A stretch of 64,000 bases of DNA from Ohtaekwangia sp. (GCA_021155195.1 JAJNPV010000042.1:744001-808000); one strand, 5' to 3'; counted from the stretch's first letter, positions 7,743 through 17,097 are shown. Numbers and translations: made by a program. Notes: generated by a model not told the origin, from the sequence alone.

Positions 7743-8792
7743 ATGGAAATTAATTGGTTTAATAAGGAACGCACCAAACTCTACACCTGGATTTGCGCAA
7801 CGTTTCTACTGTTATGGCTTATTGGGGACTTATTCACGGATTCAGGAGCAATACTACAACGAACAGTTAATAATATTTGGTTGGTAGCTTATTTACTGGT
7901 AAACCACTTATTGTTGTTTGAGTTCACCCTTCCGTTTATTAAACCAACTTGGAAGAGAATTATGGTCGCACCGTTCCTCTTAATTGCCCACTTACTCTCT
8001 TACTCTTTCGGATTATACGCGTGGCGATATTTGGGCATTGAACTAACCATTTATACTCCTATCAAAGTACACTCTTCCATGCTGGCGGGAGTTAGCTATC
8101 ACTTTCCATACAGCGTTGTTTCGGCACTTTACTTTGGAATAATAAAATATACCTCTGACTATCGCAAACTGAAGCAAACCGCGCAGCAATTGCGTATTGA
8201 AAAACAAGAGGCTGAACTCAATTATCTTAAATCACAAACCAATCCGCACTTTCTATTCAACACCTTAAATAATATTTACTCCTTGTCAAGGGATAAATCG
8301 GATTTGGCTCCAGAATCAATCCTGAGACTATCGAAGATTTTGCGATTTATGCTCTATGAAACTGGTGGGGCTTACATCGCTATAGAAGAAGAATTGCGGG
8401 TTATTAATCACTACCTTGAATTGGAAAAATTAAGGTACGACAGTTCGCTTGTTATCGACTTCAACTATACCATTAAGGACATGAAGCAAATGCTTCCACC
8501 TTTACTATTAATGCCTCTTATTGAAAACGCATTTAAGCATGGTGCGTCTGAAACAAGGAGTCATCCGTTTGTTGATATTTACCTCACAATAGACGAAATG
8601 CACTTATCGCTGACCGTTAAAAATTCAATTAAGGAATTTAACGGGGGTGAACCTGTTATAAAGGAAAGCATAGGGCTTTCGAATCTCAGACGCCAATTGG
8701 AACTATTGTATCGAAAATATTCGCTGACCGTTGAGAATAAGCAAGATCAGTTTAATGCTTCGCTAAGAATTGATTTAAAAAGTCATGCATAG
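7743..8792 (+). CDS. LytS-family sensor histidine kinase
   Basis: A 349-aa membrane kinase. The first about 130 residues hold four hydrophobic helices and little periplasmic sequence, so an intramembrane or ligand-poor sensing mode is likely. The His_kinase domain (PF06580 type) has the phosphorylated histidine in SQTNPHFLFNTLNNIYSLS; the ATPase part shows LMPLIENAFKHG (N box) and IGLSNLRRQLELLY (G box). The frame opens with TTG at 7734, but ATG at 7743 (MEINWF) is the more probable start. The stop overlaps the next gene by 8 bp (ATGCATAG), indicating coupled translation with its regulator. It is transcribed divergently from the DUF4386 gene at 6844. Confidence 0.92.
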   Translation: MEINWFNKERTKLYTWICATFLLLWLIGDLFTDSGAILQRTVNNIWLVAYLLVNHLLLFEFTLPFIKPTWKRIMVAPFLLIAHLLSYSFGLYAWRYLGIELTIYTPIKVHSSMLAGVSYHFPYSVVSALYFGIIKYTSDYRKLKQTAQQLRIEKQEAELNYLKSQTNPHFLFNTLNNIYSLSRDKSDLAPESILRLSKILRFMLYETGGAYIAIEEELRVINHYLELEKLRYDSSLVIDFNYTIKDMKQMLPPLLLMPLIENAFKHGASETRSHPFVDIYLTIDEMHLSLTVKNSIKEFNGGEPVIKESIGLSNLRRQLELLYRKYSLTVENKQDQFNASLRIDLKSHA

Positions 8793-9468
8793 ACTAACCT
8801 GCATTATTGTTGAAGATGAGCCCCTTGCCGTTAAGGTACTTACTAACTATATCTCCCAAGTGCCCTTTCTGGAATTGAAAGGCGCATTTAAGAATGCCAT
8901 TGATGCAACATCTTTTCTGCGTGTAAATACTGTGGAACTGATGTTTCTGGATATTCACTTGCCCGGGTTAAGGGGGATGGCGTTCCTAAAAAGTCTAATT
9001 CAACCTCCTGCAGTAATAATCACTACCGCCTACCATCAATACGCGGTTGAGGGCTTTGACCTTAACGTGGCCGATTATTTATTAAAGCCATTTGAATTTG
9101 AGCGCTTTCTGGCTGCTGTCAATAAGGTTAAATCAACTGACAGCAGGATAGTTACAGAGAAGGAAATTAGAGAATTTCTTTTTCTCAGCGTTCAAAAAAA
9201 GAAAGTGAAGATACACTTCAATGAGATTGCTTATATCGAAAGCCAGCGTGACTATGTTAAGATTGTGACTACCAAAAACGAATACATTTCCAAACTGAGC
9301 ACCGTTGAAATAGAATCTCTTTTACCTAAAACACGTTTTAAGCGGGTCCATCGCTCGTTTATAATTTCAATTAATATGATTCAGTCCTATTCGGCTGAAT
9401 CCGTTGAAGTCAATGGCGCTCTCATCCCGATTGGGCGGATGTATAAGGATGTTCTTGAAAACCTGTAA
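8785..9468 (+). CDS. LytTR-type response regulator
   Basis: A 227-aa protein with an N-terminal receiver domain (VEDEPL acidic pair near residue 10, phospho-acceptor in MFLDIHLPG near residue 54, conserved lysine in LLKPFEFERF). A LytTR DNA-binding domain covers about residues 128-227 (IAYIESQRDYVKIVT, RVHRSFIISI). It is the partner of the kinase at 7743. LytTR proteins bind short direct repeats; no convincing pair was seen in the 185-bp divergent promoter. It converges on the permease gene at 9555, and about 85 bp separate them without a clear terminator. Confidence 0.92.
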   Translation: MHRLTCIIVEDEPLAVKVLTNYISQVPFLELKGAFKNAIDATSFLRVNTVELMFLDIHLPGLRGMAFLKSLIQPPAVIITTAYHQYAVEGFDLNVADYLLKPFEFERFLAAVNKVKSTDSRIVTEKEIREFLFLSVQKKKVKIHFNEIAYIESQRDYVKIVTTKNEYISKLSTVEIESLLPKTRFKRVHRSFIISINMIQSYSAESVEVNGALIPIGRMYKDVLENL

Positions 9469-9554
9469 TCGTAAGAAAGCAATTTGCATTGCCACGCTTG
9501 CTACAGTAAGTCTAACGACAATTTTGCCGACCTTGCAATGTCCGTGAATTAATT

Positions 9555-11966
9555 CTATTCATGCCGCAACCACTTCACGGGATTTGTAATCGCAACTTTG
9601 ATGGTTTGAGACCAAATTATCAGTAAGCTTAATCCTCCAATTATAAAAATACTGATTGCCAAAAGAAGCGGTGAGATTTCAATTCTGTAAGGAAAGTCCC
9701 GTAGAAAAAATTCTCCCGAGACATAACTCACGGGTACACCAATGAAAATCGCTACACCTATCAGTATTAGATATGACTTACTCAGCAATAGCAACACATC
9801 CGTTACAGTAGCACCCATTACTTTCCGAATGCCAACTTCCTTGGCTCTAACTTGCGCAGAATACATCGCCATGCCTAAGATCCCTAAGCAGGCGAGAGAG
9901 ATGATAAGAAATGTAGCATACCCCACGATCGCCAAAACATCCTGCATCCCGGTTTCCTGATAAGCCTCATCAATTTCCTGTTCCATCACTGTAAACCCCA
10001 TAGGGTGCGAGGGTTCAAACTTTTTCCACACAGATTTTATTGCTGCAATGACTGACTCCTTTTGTGCCAGGTGAACTTGTACGCTCAAGTAGTTGAGTTT
10101 ACTTAAACTGTAGCGCAGCGCCAGCGGGCCAATCTTATTGTTGAGTGGACGAAAATGAAAGTCCTTGACCACACCTATTATTCTCAAGGACATAGTATCA
10201 TGAACATAAATTGTCTCGCCAATGGCATCGTTCGGGTTTTGAAAACCCAATTGCTTAGTTGCACTTTCGTTAAGTACGATGTCTTTTTCACGCCCAACCT
10301 GCTCAAGCGGATCAAAATTACGTCCGGCCAGAAATGTGATTGATAAGTTCTTCAGATAATCATCGTCTACAAAAAAATCATACATGAGCAATGGGTTTTC
10401 GCTTTTACTTAAATGATAATTGTTTGAGCCGCCATCCCACGTGCCAAGCTTGTTGGAAACACCTCCCACCCGTTGCACTCCCGGAAGCATTCTCACCTCG
10501 TTTGCAAATCTTTCAAAATCAACTTCGTTCAACGTTATATTAATATTGGACTTCTCCTCGATGCCATAGTCTGCGGTAAGCATGAAATTCAATTGACTTT
10601 GCACGATCATGACAATTATTACAAAAATGATCGACAGCGTAAACTGAGTAACCATCAGAACTTTTCGAAAAGTGAGTCGAGAGGATACTTTGAGGTTTTG
10701 AATGTCCTTCAAGACTCTTGATGCCTGAAATGTAGATAAGTAGGTAGCTGGCAGTACACCAGCCAATATGCCTACCACTATTGCGAAGAGGATAAACATT
10801 AAGTACAGAGTAATATCTTCGTTAAGGTCGACAGCGAAACCTTGATTGATGGAGAGTTGCGCAAATCCTAACTTTAAAAATTGCAGGAGAAAATAAGAGA
10901 AGCCCAAGGCTATAAGTGAAAACACAACAGCTTCGCCTATGAATTGCAAGAACACTTGATACCGCTGTGCGCCGACCACTTTCCGTACCCCAATCTCCCG
11001 GGCACGTGCTAGTGATTTGGCTATGGTAAGGTTGGTGAAGTTAAACACTGACATTAATAAAACGATTCCAGCCATTATACTTAAGAATACCAACAAATAT
11101 GAAGGCATCCCTTTACCCATTTTACCTGAGAGTTCGGGGCCGGGCGTAATTTTCGCTAAGGGTTGTGTATAAAAATTATAAGCAATATCCTTACCGTCAG
11201 ACTTAAGACCGACACTATACTTTTTACTTATTTCGGATAGTGCTTGTGCTAGAGCGGAGATACTTTGACCATTTTTTACTTTTACATAGACATAGGTATC
11301 ATTGAAAGCACTCCAATTTTCAAGGGATGCGCCTATTGCATTGCTCTTCTCCAGATTAGGAAGTGTAGAAATTGAGCACAAAACCTCAAACTCAAAATGT
11401 GTTTTGCCAAGCATTTCTTGTAAAACGCCAGTTATTGTAAACTCCCCAAATCCTTTTAATGAAATTGTTTGTCCCAGCGGATCAATAGTTCCAAAAATCT
11501 TTTCTGCAGTTTGTTTTGTTAGCACCAGGTCGTTGGGATTGACCAGGGCTGTGGTTGGGTCACCCTTATCAAAGGGAAAATTGAAAACTTGTAAAAATGA
11601 CGGATCTACAAAAAGTCCTTTTAAAGGAACATCTACATTTGAATAAGTTGCACTTCGGAAAAACTGTCGATTCACCCTTACTACATTTTCAGTTAAGGCG
11701 TAGTCATCCTTCACTACCTGGCCAAGGGGCAGGGGGGCAGAGGCAAGGTCTATCGTTCCCCATTCGGAATGGAGAAGGTGTGTATTAAGTCGGTAGACCT
11801 GATCCGTGTCGTTATGAAAATTGTCGAATGAATACTGCTCTTTAATAATTGTAATAATGAGCATGCTAAGTGACATACTTACCGATAGGCCAATAAGGTT
11901 GATAAGGGAGAATGTCTTATTGCGGAAGAAGTTTCTCAAAGATGTGACAATAACATTTTTTAGCAT
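9555..11966 (-). CDS. MacB/FtsX-type ABC transporter permease
   Basis: An 803-aa inner-membrane protein with duplicated architecture: N-terminal membrane helix (about 20-42), MacB-type periplasmic core domain (about 45-240), FtsX block of three helices (about 290-405), another single helix (about 435-458, after SSRLTFRKVLMVTQF), a second periplasmic domain, and a final FtsX block (about 685-795). AREIGVRKVVGA and AKEVGIRKVMGA mark the two FtsX repeats. About 800 aa is normal for this Bacteroidota group. No ATPase gene is adjacent, so the energising subunit must be encoded elsewhere. Such permeases often lie beside LytTR pairs and serve in peptide resistance or envelope stress; the substrate is unknown. 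Confidence 0.9.
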   Translation of the reverse strand: MLKNVIVTSLRNFFRNKTFSLINLIGLSVSMSLSMLIITIIKEQYSFDNFHNDTDQVYRLNTHLLHSEWGTIDLASAPLPLGQVVKDDYALTENVVRVNRQFFRSATYSNVDVPLKGLFVDPSFLQVFNFPFDKGDPTTALVNPNDLVLTKQTAEKIFGTIDPLGQTISLKGFGEFTITGVLQEMLGKTHFEFEVLCSISTLPNLEKSNAIGASLENWSAFNDTYVYVKVKNGQSISALAQALSEISKKYSVGLKSDGKDIAYNFYTQPLAKITPGPELSGKMGKGMPSYLLVFLSIMAGIVLLMSVFNFTNLTIAKSLARAREIGVRKVVGAQRYQVFLQFIGEAVVFSLIALGFSYFLLQFLKLGFAQLSINQGFAVDLNEDITLYLMFILFAIVVGILAGVLPATYLSTFQASRVLKDIQNLKVSSRLTFRKVLMVTQFTLSIIFVIIVMIVQSQLNFMLTADYGIEEKSNINITLNEVDFERFANEVRMLPGVQRVGGVSNKLGTWDGGSNNYHLSKSENPLLMYDFFVDDDYLKNLSITFLAGRNFDPLEQVGREKDIVLNESATKQLGFQNPNDAIGETIYVHDTMSLRIIGVVKDFHFRPLNNKIGPLALRYSLSKLNYLSVQVHLAQKESVIAAIKSVWKKFEPSHPMGFTVMEQEIDEAYQETGMQDVLAIVGYATFLIISLACLGILGMAMYSAQVRAKEVGIRKVMGATVTDVLLLLSKSYLILIGVAIFIGVPVSYVSGEFFLRDFPYRIEISPLLLAISIFIIGGLSLLIIWSQTIKVAITNPVKWLRHE

Positions 11967-12179
11967 ACCTAAATTTATTTGGGATTATCACTTATGCCAA
12001 CAATTGTGCCCAATTGATTTCTTTGATTTCAAGGGCATTCTTGGACAATGAGTGTTCGCTAAAGCATCTCTACTGTTCGCGAGCGAGCGATTTATTTCTT
12101 GAAAAACATCCTTCGGTTAATCAGTATTTTTGTTGCTTCAGCGGTGCATGAAACAATTTGTTTGCTCCTTTGAGTTTAC

Positions 12180-12540
12180 CTAAATTTTCAGTAACCCGAT
12201 GACGTATTGCTCTGCCTTTAAACTCTCCACCGGATTCCTTCTTGCCGCTCTGAGTGATTCACAACTTACGGAAACGTGTTATTTTTTCAATCTCAGGAAC
12301 TTCCATAGTTGCTGTTGGCGCAAACTTGTTAGGGGCAGAACCACACTTGTTGATTTGAACATCCGAATCTGTCATACTAATATTAGTTTTATAAATCCGG
12401 TCACAATTTTTATGAAAACGGTCGTACGAAAATTCATCAATCACATAAAGACTTATGCCCAAAAAGGCCATAAGTCCAAGGGAAAACCCACGATATTAGT
12501 CAGGCTATGTCTCATTGCGGGTAAGTTTGCGTAGGCCTGC
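12180..12540 (-). pseudogene. Collapsed remnant of a second FtsX-type permease
   Basis: The N-terminal part is recognisable from about 12535: RKLTRNET, SLTNIVG, FSLGLMAFLGISLYVIDEFS and YDRFHKNCDRIYKTN, spread over shifted frames (at least two shifts) with in-frame stops. It ends at ITRFRKL with TGA at 12256-12258. Immediately after, another frame reads SLRAARRNPVESLKAE, which is the usual C-terminal end of such permeases, with stop at 12180-12182. So roughly 700 central residues have been deleted and only about 95 codons of both ends remain. The 5' side overlaps the end of the DUF4386 gene at 12512. Confidence 0.8.
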
Positions 12541-13228
12541 CATTCGAAGCCATCATATTGATGCTTAACGACAATTCTGCTATGAAGCACGGTATCAAAA
12601 TATATGGTAGTAAGTAGTTTCTAAATGAGGGGGATATAAAATATGTAACGCTGTTGGTTATATAGCACAAACCAGCAACAAACATGAGTAGTCCTACCCA
12701 ACGATAAAAAAGTTTTGATCTAAGAATTAAAATTGAAATTAAGCAGCAAGCAACTCCAAAAAATAGGAGCGCCAGATCATACGTTGCGCTTTGCATTTTT
12801 AAAGGTATGAAAGCCATTGCATTGACTTGTTCTATTGAAAATGAGTCCGACAACATCTTACTTTTTAGAATTGAAAGTGTTTCCAACTCATAGAGAATGC
12901 TAATGCCCTCAATGGCAATGGTAACAACATTGAAAACCAGCAGGGTCAGAACCAGGTATTCGGAAGTCGACTTAAAAACTTTAAACAAAATGCCTATTAG
13001 CAGAGATGAGCACAACAGAGTTACAATGTGAGCAATTATACCTGTACGGTATAATGCTTCGTGGGTTAGAATATTTTTTGCGGTTGCCGTTTGACTATTT
13101 CCCACCACCAACTCGGACAATACAAATATCTCAGCATAGATACCACAGGCAATTAGGATTAAATACAGCAATCCACCGATTCGGGTTATTTTCAACGACT
13201 GATTGTTATTGTTTTCTAAAGTATTCAT
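12512..13228 (-). CDS. DUF4386 integral membrane protein (paralogue 3), altered C-terminus
   Basis: A 238-aa six-helix DUF4386 protein (ITRIGGLLYLILIACGIYAE, GNSQTATAKNILTHEALYRTG, IAELSLSINMMAS). In the paralogues the last helix ends in LLxKGV followed by a short tail. Here it breaks off after SLSINMM and continues SNGRPTQTYPQ, read from the out-of-frame start of the permease remnant. The 3' end is therefore probably chimeric, created by the same deletion that reduced the permease. Most of the protein is intact, so it may still function. Start is ATG at 13228. Confidence 0.8.
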   Translation of the reverse strand: MNTLENNNNQSLKITRIGGLLYLILIACGIYAEIFVLSELVVGNSQTATAKNILTHEALYRTGIIAHIVTLLCSSLLIGILFKVFKSTSEYLVLTLLVFNVVTIAIEGISILYELETLSILKSKMLSDSFSIEQVNAMAFIPLKMQSATYDLALLFFGVACCLISILILRSKLFYRWVGLLMFVAGLCYITNSVTYFISPSFRNYLLPYILIPCFIAELSLSINMMASNGRPTQTYPQ

Positions 13229-13370
13229 GAGTCAAATTATTTTTTAGTATTACAGTTTAGACTAGCTCTTATTTAACCGCTGTTGCATCAGCAGTTCTTT
13301 GAAGCGTCCATCAATAGGACCAACTCCATGAACTTGTCCAGCCATATTTTCTCTTGTGTCACGGATTTTT

Positions 13371-14114
13371 TTAGTTTTTGTGAAAGAATTTGGCTTGCTC
13401 TAATTTCCATTTCTCTACATCGACACCCTTCACCAATAGCCACACGCTTAATGAAACTTCTCCAGCAAGAACCGGTAACATCATTATTGGAAATGTCCAT
13501 TTTGTAAATGATGGCTCTAAAATAAAAGAGAAGCAGTGCATAATGTAACCGGCACCGGCAAACAGAATAAGGACACCCAGTGCTTTTGGGAGAAAGCCGG
13601 ACTTGAAAATCAAATAACCATGAATCAAAAAACAAAATCCTAATATCAAAAGTGATGCAGAATAGCCATTGCTATGAGATTTGATAGCGAGGGTAGCCAT
13701 TATGGAAAGTTGATCGGCCGTATAGAAATCTAAATACTCTTTTCTTGTTAGGGGAGCTAAAGCATCAATAAGATAAACCAACGCTATTGCCTGCACAGGA
13801 ATAGAAACCATTCTAAAAAAAGCAGCCAATAAGTTGAGTTCCTTGTGAACCGGCCTGAGTAAGTAATAATAGATCATTGCTAGAATAATAGTGCAGACGA
13901 TACAAATGTATTCGAGGGCAATGCCAATGCGCCATAAATCCGGAGCCGCCATGATGTTGTTGGCCGTTGCCATGGGGTCACCACCCACGATCAGTTTACC
14001 TCTGAAGAAAAATTCGCTGCTAAAGCCTGCTGCAATTATTATCAAGTAAAGGAATCCCCCGAGTCGGGCATATGGTTTCGGTGACGCTTCAATGCTGCTA
14101 ACTATATTAGACAT
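13371..14114 (-). CDS. DUF4386 integral membrane protein (paralogue 4)
   Basis: A 247-aa protein with six hydrophobic helices: YARLGGFLYLIIIAAGFSSE at the N-terminus, GGDPMATANNIMAAPDLWRIGIALE, a loop with SHSNGYSASLLILGFCFL, and the closing EVSLSVWLLVKGVDVEKW helix and tail. It resembles paralogue 3 most closely in the first half (GGFLYLI/GGLLYLI, AEI/SEF) and in the shared -AE-SLS- end. It is transcribed toward paralogue 3 with a 142-bp gap. The 295 bp upstream (14115-14409) show no gene, repeat or clear promoter element. Function unknown. Confidence 0.88.
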   Translation of the reverse strand: MSNIVSSIEASPKPYARLGGFLYLIIIAAGFSSEFFFRGKLIVGGDPMATANNIMAAPDLWRIGIALEYICIVCTIILAMIYYYLLRPVHKELNLLAAFFRMVSIPVQAIALVYLIDALAPLTRKEYLDFYTADQLSIMATLAIKSHSNGYSASLLILGFCFLIHGYLIFKSGFLPKALGVLILFAGAGYIMHCFSFILEPSFTKWTFPIMMLPVLAGEVSLSVWLLVKGVDVEKWKLEQAKFFHKN

Positions 14115-14409
14115 TCTTTTTTTAGGTTTATGACTTGTCTTTAAGATATTGAGTATACCCTATTTTTTATTTCAATAAACATACTTCGTCACCCAATTGC
14201 GCTACTGTTTACACAACCCAATACGGTGCGCCACTGAACTGGTTAAACAACTTATCACTTCGAGATTAAGAAACCAATTCGGCAATGTGTAAGAAGTTCA
14301 AAATGAAAACTTGCTAGAATCATTTTTCGGTCAATTTATTCGGTTGTTTTAACATATTCGTTTGCGGAGTAATTTCTCAATCGTTAGTGAATATTAAGGT
14401 TCCATAGAA

Positions 14410-15147
14410 CTACTGGTTGACAATTGAAGTTGGGGTTCGAACCCCCTTAATCAAGAACCATAAAAAGGCTAAGGCGTAGCAGACAGTTGTTGACATTAGG
14501 TACGGCCTGATTATAACATAATCAACTCTCTGAAGAAGAATAGCAATGCTACAATCCACAACATAACCTACTCCTCCGATGATCAATAATATGCCAATGA
14601 TTCGTGGAGCATACCCTGACCGAAGAACCAACATCCCAAACGGAATAAAACAAAGGCCTAAGAAAAGCTTACCCATACCTGCACCGGTCGCATACCTTGG
14701 CAGTCGCATAAGGAAATATGCAATCTCTTGCTGTTGTGCAAGATCAAAGGTCGGACGAACTTCGCTTTTGAGTACCATTAATGCTGCGTAGTTGAAAACC
14801 TCAAAAACAAAGACCACTGGAACTTGAGCAAGCAAAGAAAATATCATTAAACGAGATAGGTGCTTATCTACATGTATGAAAAGGCGGTAGAAAAGTAGTA
14901 CCATAAAGACAAAAATTAGGAACCCCGTCAGATGGCTGACGATTGCCGTGCGAAAAAGGAATTCATTTGAAAGTAAGTTATTGGAAGTCTCAACCGGATT
15001 CTGAGGCACAAAGATTCTGCTGAGAACGTAGGTCTGGTCCCAAACCGCCATGGGAACGCACACAAAGAAAAATAATGCTGATGCTAATCTTACTGTTTTA
15101 CTACCTTCTTTACTATCTAACTGGTTAGATTGGAGAGTTGCTTCCAT
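14410..15147 (-). CDS. DUF4386 integral membrane protein (paralogue 5)
   Basis: A 245-aa six-helix protein matching paralogue 2 at many positions (NEFLFRTAIVSHLTG, LLAQVPVVFVFEVFNYAALM, PRIIGILLIIGGVGYVVDC, WFLIKGVRTPTS). The frame opens with TTG at 15171 but ATG at 15147 (MEATLQSNQLDSK) is the likelier start. It is transcribed away from the second LytS/LytTR pair, exactly as paralogue 2 is from the first, so this is the second copy of a duplicated divergent unit. Function unknown. Confidence 0.88.
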   Translation of the reverse strand: MEATLQSNQLDSKEGSKTVRLASALFFFVCVPMAVWDQTYVLSRIFVPQNPVETSNNLLSNEFLFRTAIVSHLTGFLIFVFMVLLFYRLFIHVDKHLSRLMIFSLLAQVPVVFVFEVFNYAALMVLKSEVRPTFDLAQQQEIAYFLMRLPRYATGAGMGKLFLGLCFIPFGMLVLRSGYAPRIIGILLIIGGVGYVVDCSIAILLQRVDYVIIRPYLMSTTVCYALAFLWFLIKGVRTPTSIVNQ

Positions 15148-15202
15148 AAAATCGAGATTGACTTTTAACAAGAATATATCATTCTGTATGATTAAAAATC
15201 GG

Positions 15203-15243
15203 TGGTCAATAGAATGCGGTGTCTGGTCAATGGAATACGGTGT
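15203..15243. repeat. Two 20-bp direct repeats with 21-bp period
   Basis: TGGTCAATAGAATGCGGTGT (15203-15222) and TGGTCAATGGAATACGGTGT (15224-15243) differ at two positions. They lie in the divergent region between the DUF4386 gene and the kinase gene. Spacing of two helical turns is what LytTR dimers use, so they may be operator sites. However, the 21-bp period is three heptamers, and they could equally belong to the degenerate tract family seen elsewhere in this window. Confidence 0.8.
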
Positions 15244-15311
15244 GAAGGCAATTATAAATCCATCGACAACCCAAGATTATTAATAACTTTCATTCCGAAA
15301 TATGGATTTCT

Positions 15312-16358
15312 ATGGTGTGGCGATTTAAAAGAGACCGGTTCATCTTATACGTGGCAATAACATCAGTATTTCTTATTCATTGGGTTCACAATGATTTAGA
15401 GTCAAGTAGCCATGGCTTTGGAGTTAGCCTGATTAATAATTTATGGCAAGTCATCTATGTTGTGGGAATAAACGTACTGTATTTTGAATTCGCCTTACCA
15501 TGGGTAATAAATGGGAAAATTAATCGGGCTATTGCTATCCCTGCAAGCATTATTATTCACTTGGTGATCCTGGCTATGGGTCTGTATTTGTGGCGTTACC
15601 TCGGTATTCTCCTACATGTCTACAACCCACTGAGGATTTTCCCGGATGAAGGCAATGCAATATCTTCCGCTGTGCGCCTTACCCCTGGAGCCTTTCTTGT
15701 ATTTGCAGTATTTAAACTCTTCTTTGACTACGCACGATTAAAGTACGAAAGACAACAGATACAAACAGAAAAAAAGCAAGCCGAATTACTTTTCCTCAAA
15801 TCACAAATCAATCCGCACTTTTTATTTAATACCTTAAATAATATCTATTCGTTGTCTCAGCATCAACCTAAACTTGTTTCCGAATCAATTCTTCGACTGT
15901 CCAAAATCCTGCGCTATCTTCTATATGAAACCAGTAATGAGTTCATCACTATCGATAAAGAAATAAAGATTTTGACTAACTACATTGACCTTGAGAAACT
16001 TCGATACAACGAGGATATTTCCATTAATTTTAATTATGAGATTGAAAATTTTGCTGAAACAATACCTCCGCTTTTGCTTATACCACTTGTCGAAAACGCA
16101 TTTAAACATGGAGTTTCACAATTTAAGGGGAAGCGATTTGTTGATGTAAAATGTGTTATGCGTTCTCAGCAATTGATCTTTGTTGTCAACAATTCAAGTT
16201 ACTCCTCTCCCGAAAAGCAAGAAGTAAAAGATAATATTGGGCTCTCTAACCTCAGGCGCAGGCTTCAATTGCTCTATGGGGACTTTGAGTTGATCACAGA
16301 ACAGAATAAGTCTGTTTTCACGGCTAAGTTAACAATCAACCTTTTAAGCCATGTCTAA
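15312..16358 (+). CDS. LytS-family sensor histidine kinase (second copy)
   Basis: A 348-aa kinase with four N-terminal helices (about 12-125), a short coiled-coil linker rich in Q/E/K, and the His_kinase core SQINPHFLFNTLNNIYSLS that carries the phospho-histidine. The ATPase boxes read LLLIPLVENAFKHG and IGLSNLRRRLQLLYG. It is clearly paralogous to the kinase at 7743 along the full length. ATG at 15312 is used, with no strong ribosome binding site. The stop overlaps the response regulator start by 8 bp (ATGTCTAA), as in the first pair. Confidence 0.92.
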   Translation: MVWRFKRDRFILYVAITSVFLIHWVHNDLESSSHGFGVSLINNLWQVIYVVGINVLYFEFALPWVINGKINRAIAIPASIIIHLVILAMGLYLWRYLGILLHVYNPLRIFPDEGNAISSAVRLTPGAFLVFAVFKLFFDYARLKYERQQIQTEKKQAELLFLKSQINPHFLFNTLNNIYSLSQHQPKLVSESILRLSKILRYLLYETSNEFITIDKEIKILTNYIDLEKLRYNEDISINFNYEIENFAETIPPLLLIPLVENAFKHGVSQFKGKRFVDVKCVMRSQQLIFVVNNSSYSSPEKQEVKDNIGLSNLRRRLQLLYGDFELITEQNKSVFTAKLTINLLSHV

Positions 16359-17037
16359 CGTAAAATGCATCATCGTTGAGGATGAACCTCTGGCAAGAAG
16401 GATTCTTGAAGGTTACATTTCCCGGATTCCATTTCTTGATTTACGAGGATCTTATGAAGATGCAATTGACGCTATTAATCATCTTAGAGAACACCCTGTT
16501 GACCTTATGTTTTTAGACATTCACCTTCCAGCGATAAAGGGTCTAACCTTTCTTAAAACATTAACCAATCCACCGGCAGTCATTATTACCACGGCATACC
16601 ATGAGTATGCACTTGAGGGTTATGAATTAAGCGTAGTGGACTATTTGCTCAAGCCTTTCGCGTTCGAGCGTTTCTTGGCAGCCGTCAATAAAGTTAAAAA
16701 AGACAGACCCTCTGGACAGCCTTATATGGAGAGTACAAAAGACTATGTGCTTGTTAATATTCAATTAAAGAAAGTGAAAGTTTACTTTTCAGAGATACTT
16801 TTTATTGAAAGCCAAAAGGAATATGTGAAGATCGTGACACTTGATCGTTTTTACTCAACAAAGATGAGCACGCATGAAATTGAAAGTCTATTGCCTGATT
16901 CACTTTTCCAGCGCGTTCACCGGTCTTTTATCATTGCAATTCATAAAGTACGGTCATTCAATTCAGAAACCGTAGAGATTAATGGAAACACTATTCCAGT
17001 TGGAAGGGCATACAAACATATACTGAAAATGTTGTAA
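16351..17037 (+). CDS. LytTR-type response regulator (second copy)
   Basis: A 228-aa receiver plus LytTR protein. The receiver shows VEDEPLARR, the phospho-acceptor aspartate in MFLDIHLPA (near residue 54) and LLKPFAFERFLAAVNKVK. The LytTR domain (about 130-228) shows ILFIESQKEYVKIVT and QRVHRSFIIAIHKV. The linker LAAVNKVK and most of the DNA-binding surface match the regulator at 8785, so the two may recognise similar sites or cross-talk. A small membrane-protein gene follows 60 bp downstream in the same direction. Confidence 0.92.
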   Translation: MSNVKCIIVEDEPLARRILEGYISRIPFLDLRGSYEDAIDAINHLREHPVDLMFLDIHLPAIKGLTFLKTLTNPPAVIITTAYHEYALEGYELSVVDYLLKPFAFERFLAAVNKVKKDRPSGQPYMESTKDYVLVNIQLKKVKVYFSEILFIESQKEYVKIVTLDRFYSTKMSTHEIESLLPDSLFQRVHRSFIIAIHKVRSFNSETVEINGNTIPVGRAYKHILKML

Positions 17038-17097
17038 AAGGACATTCTGAAATAGATAATGAAGTAATCAGTCATAAGTTGACTAAAAAGAACGAAT

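Noticed and set aside
13288..13635. 115-aa minus-strand frame overlapping DUF4386 paralogue 4
   Set aside because: It is an alternative frame of a well-supported membrane-protein gene and shows no recognisable features of its own.
15203..15243. Start of a CRISPR array
   Set aside because: Only two units with no true spacer (1 base between repeats) and no cas genes.
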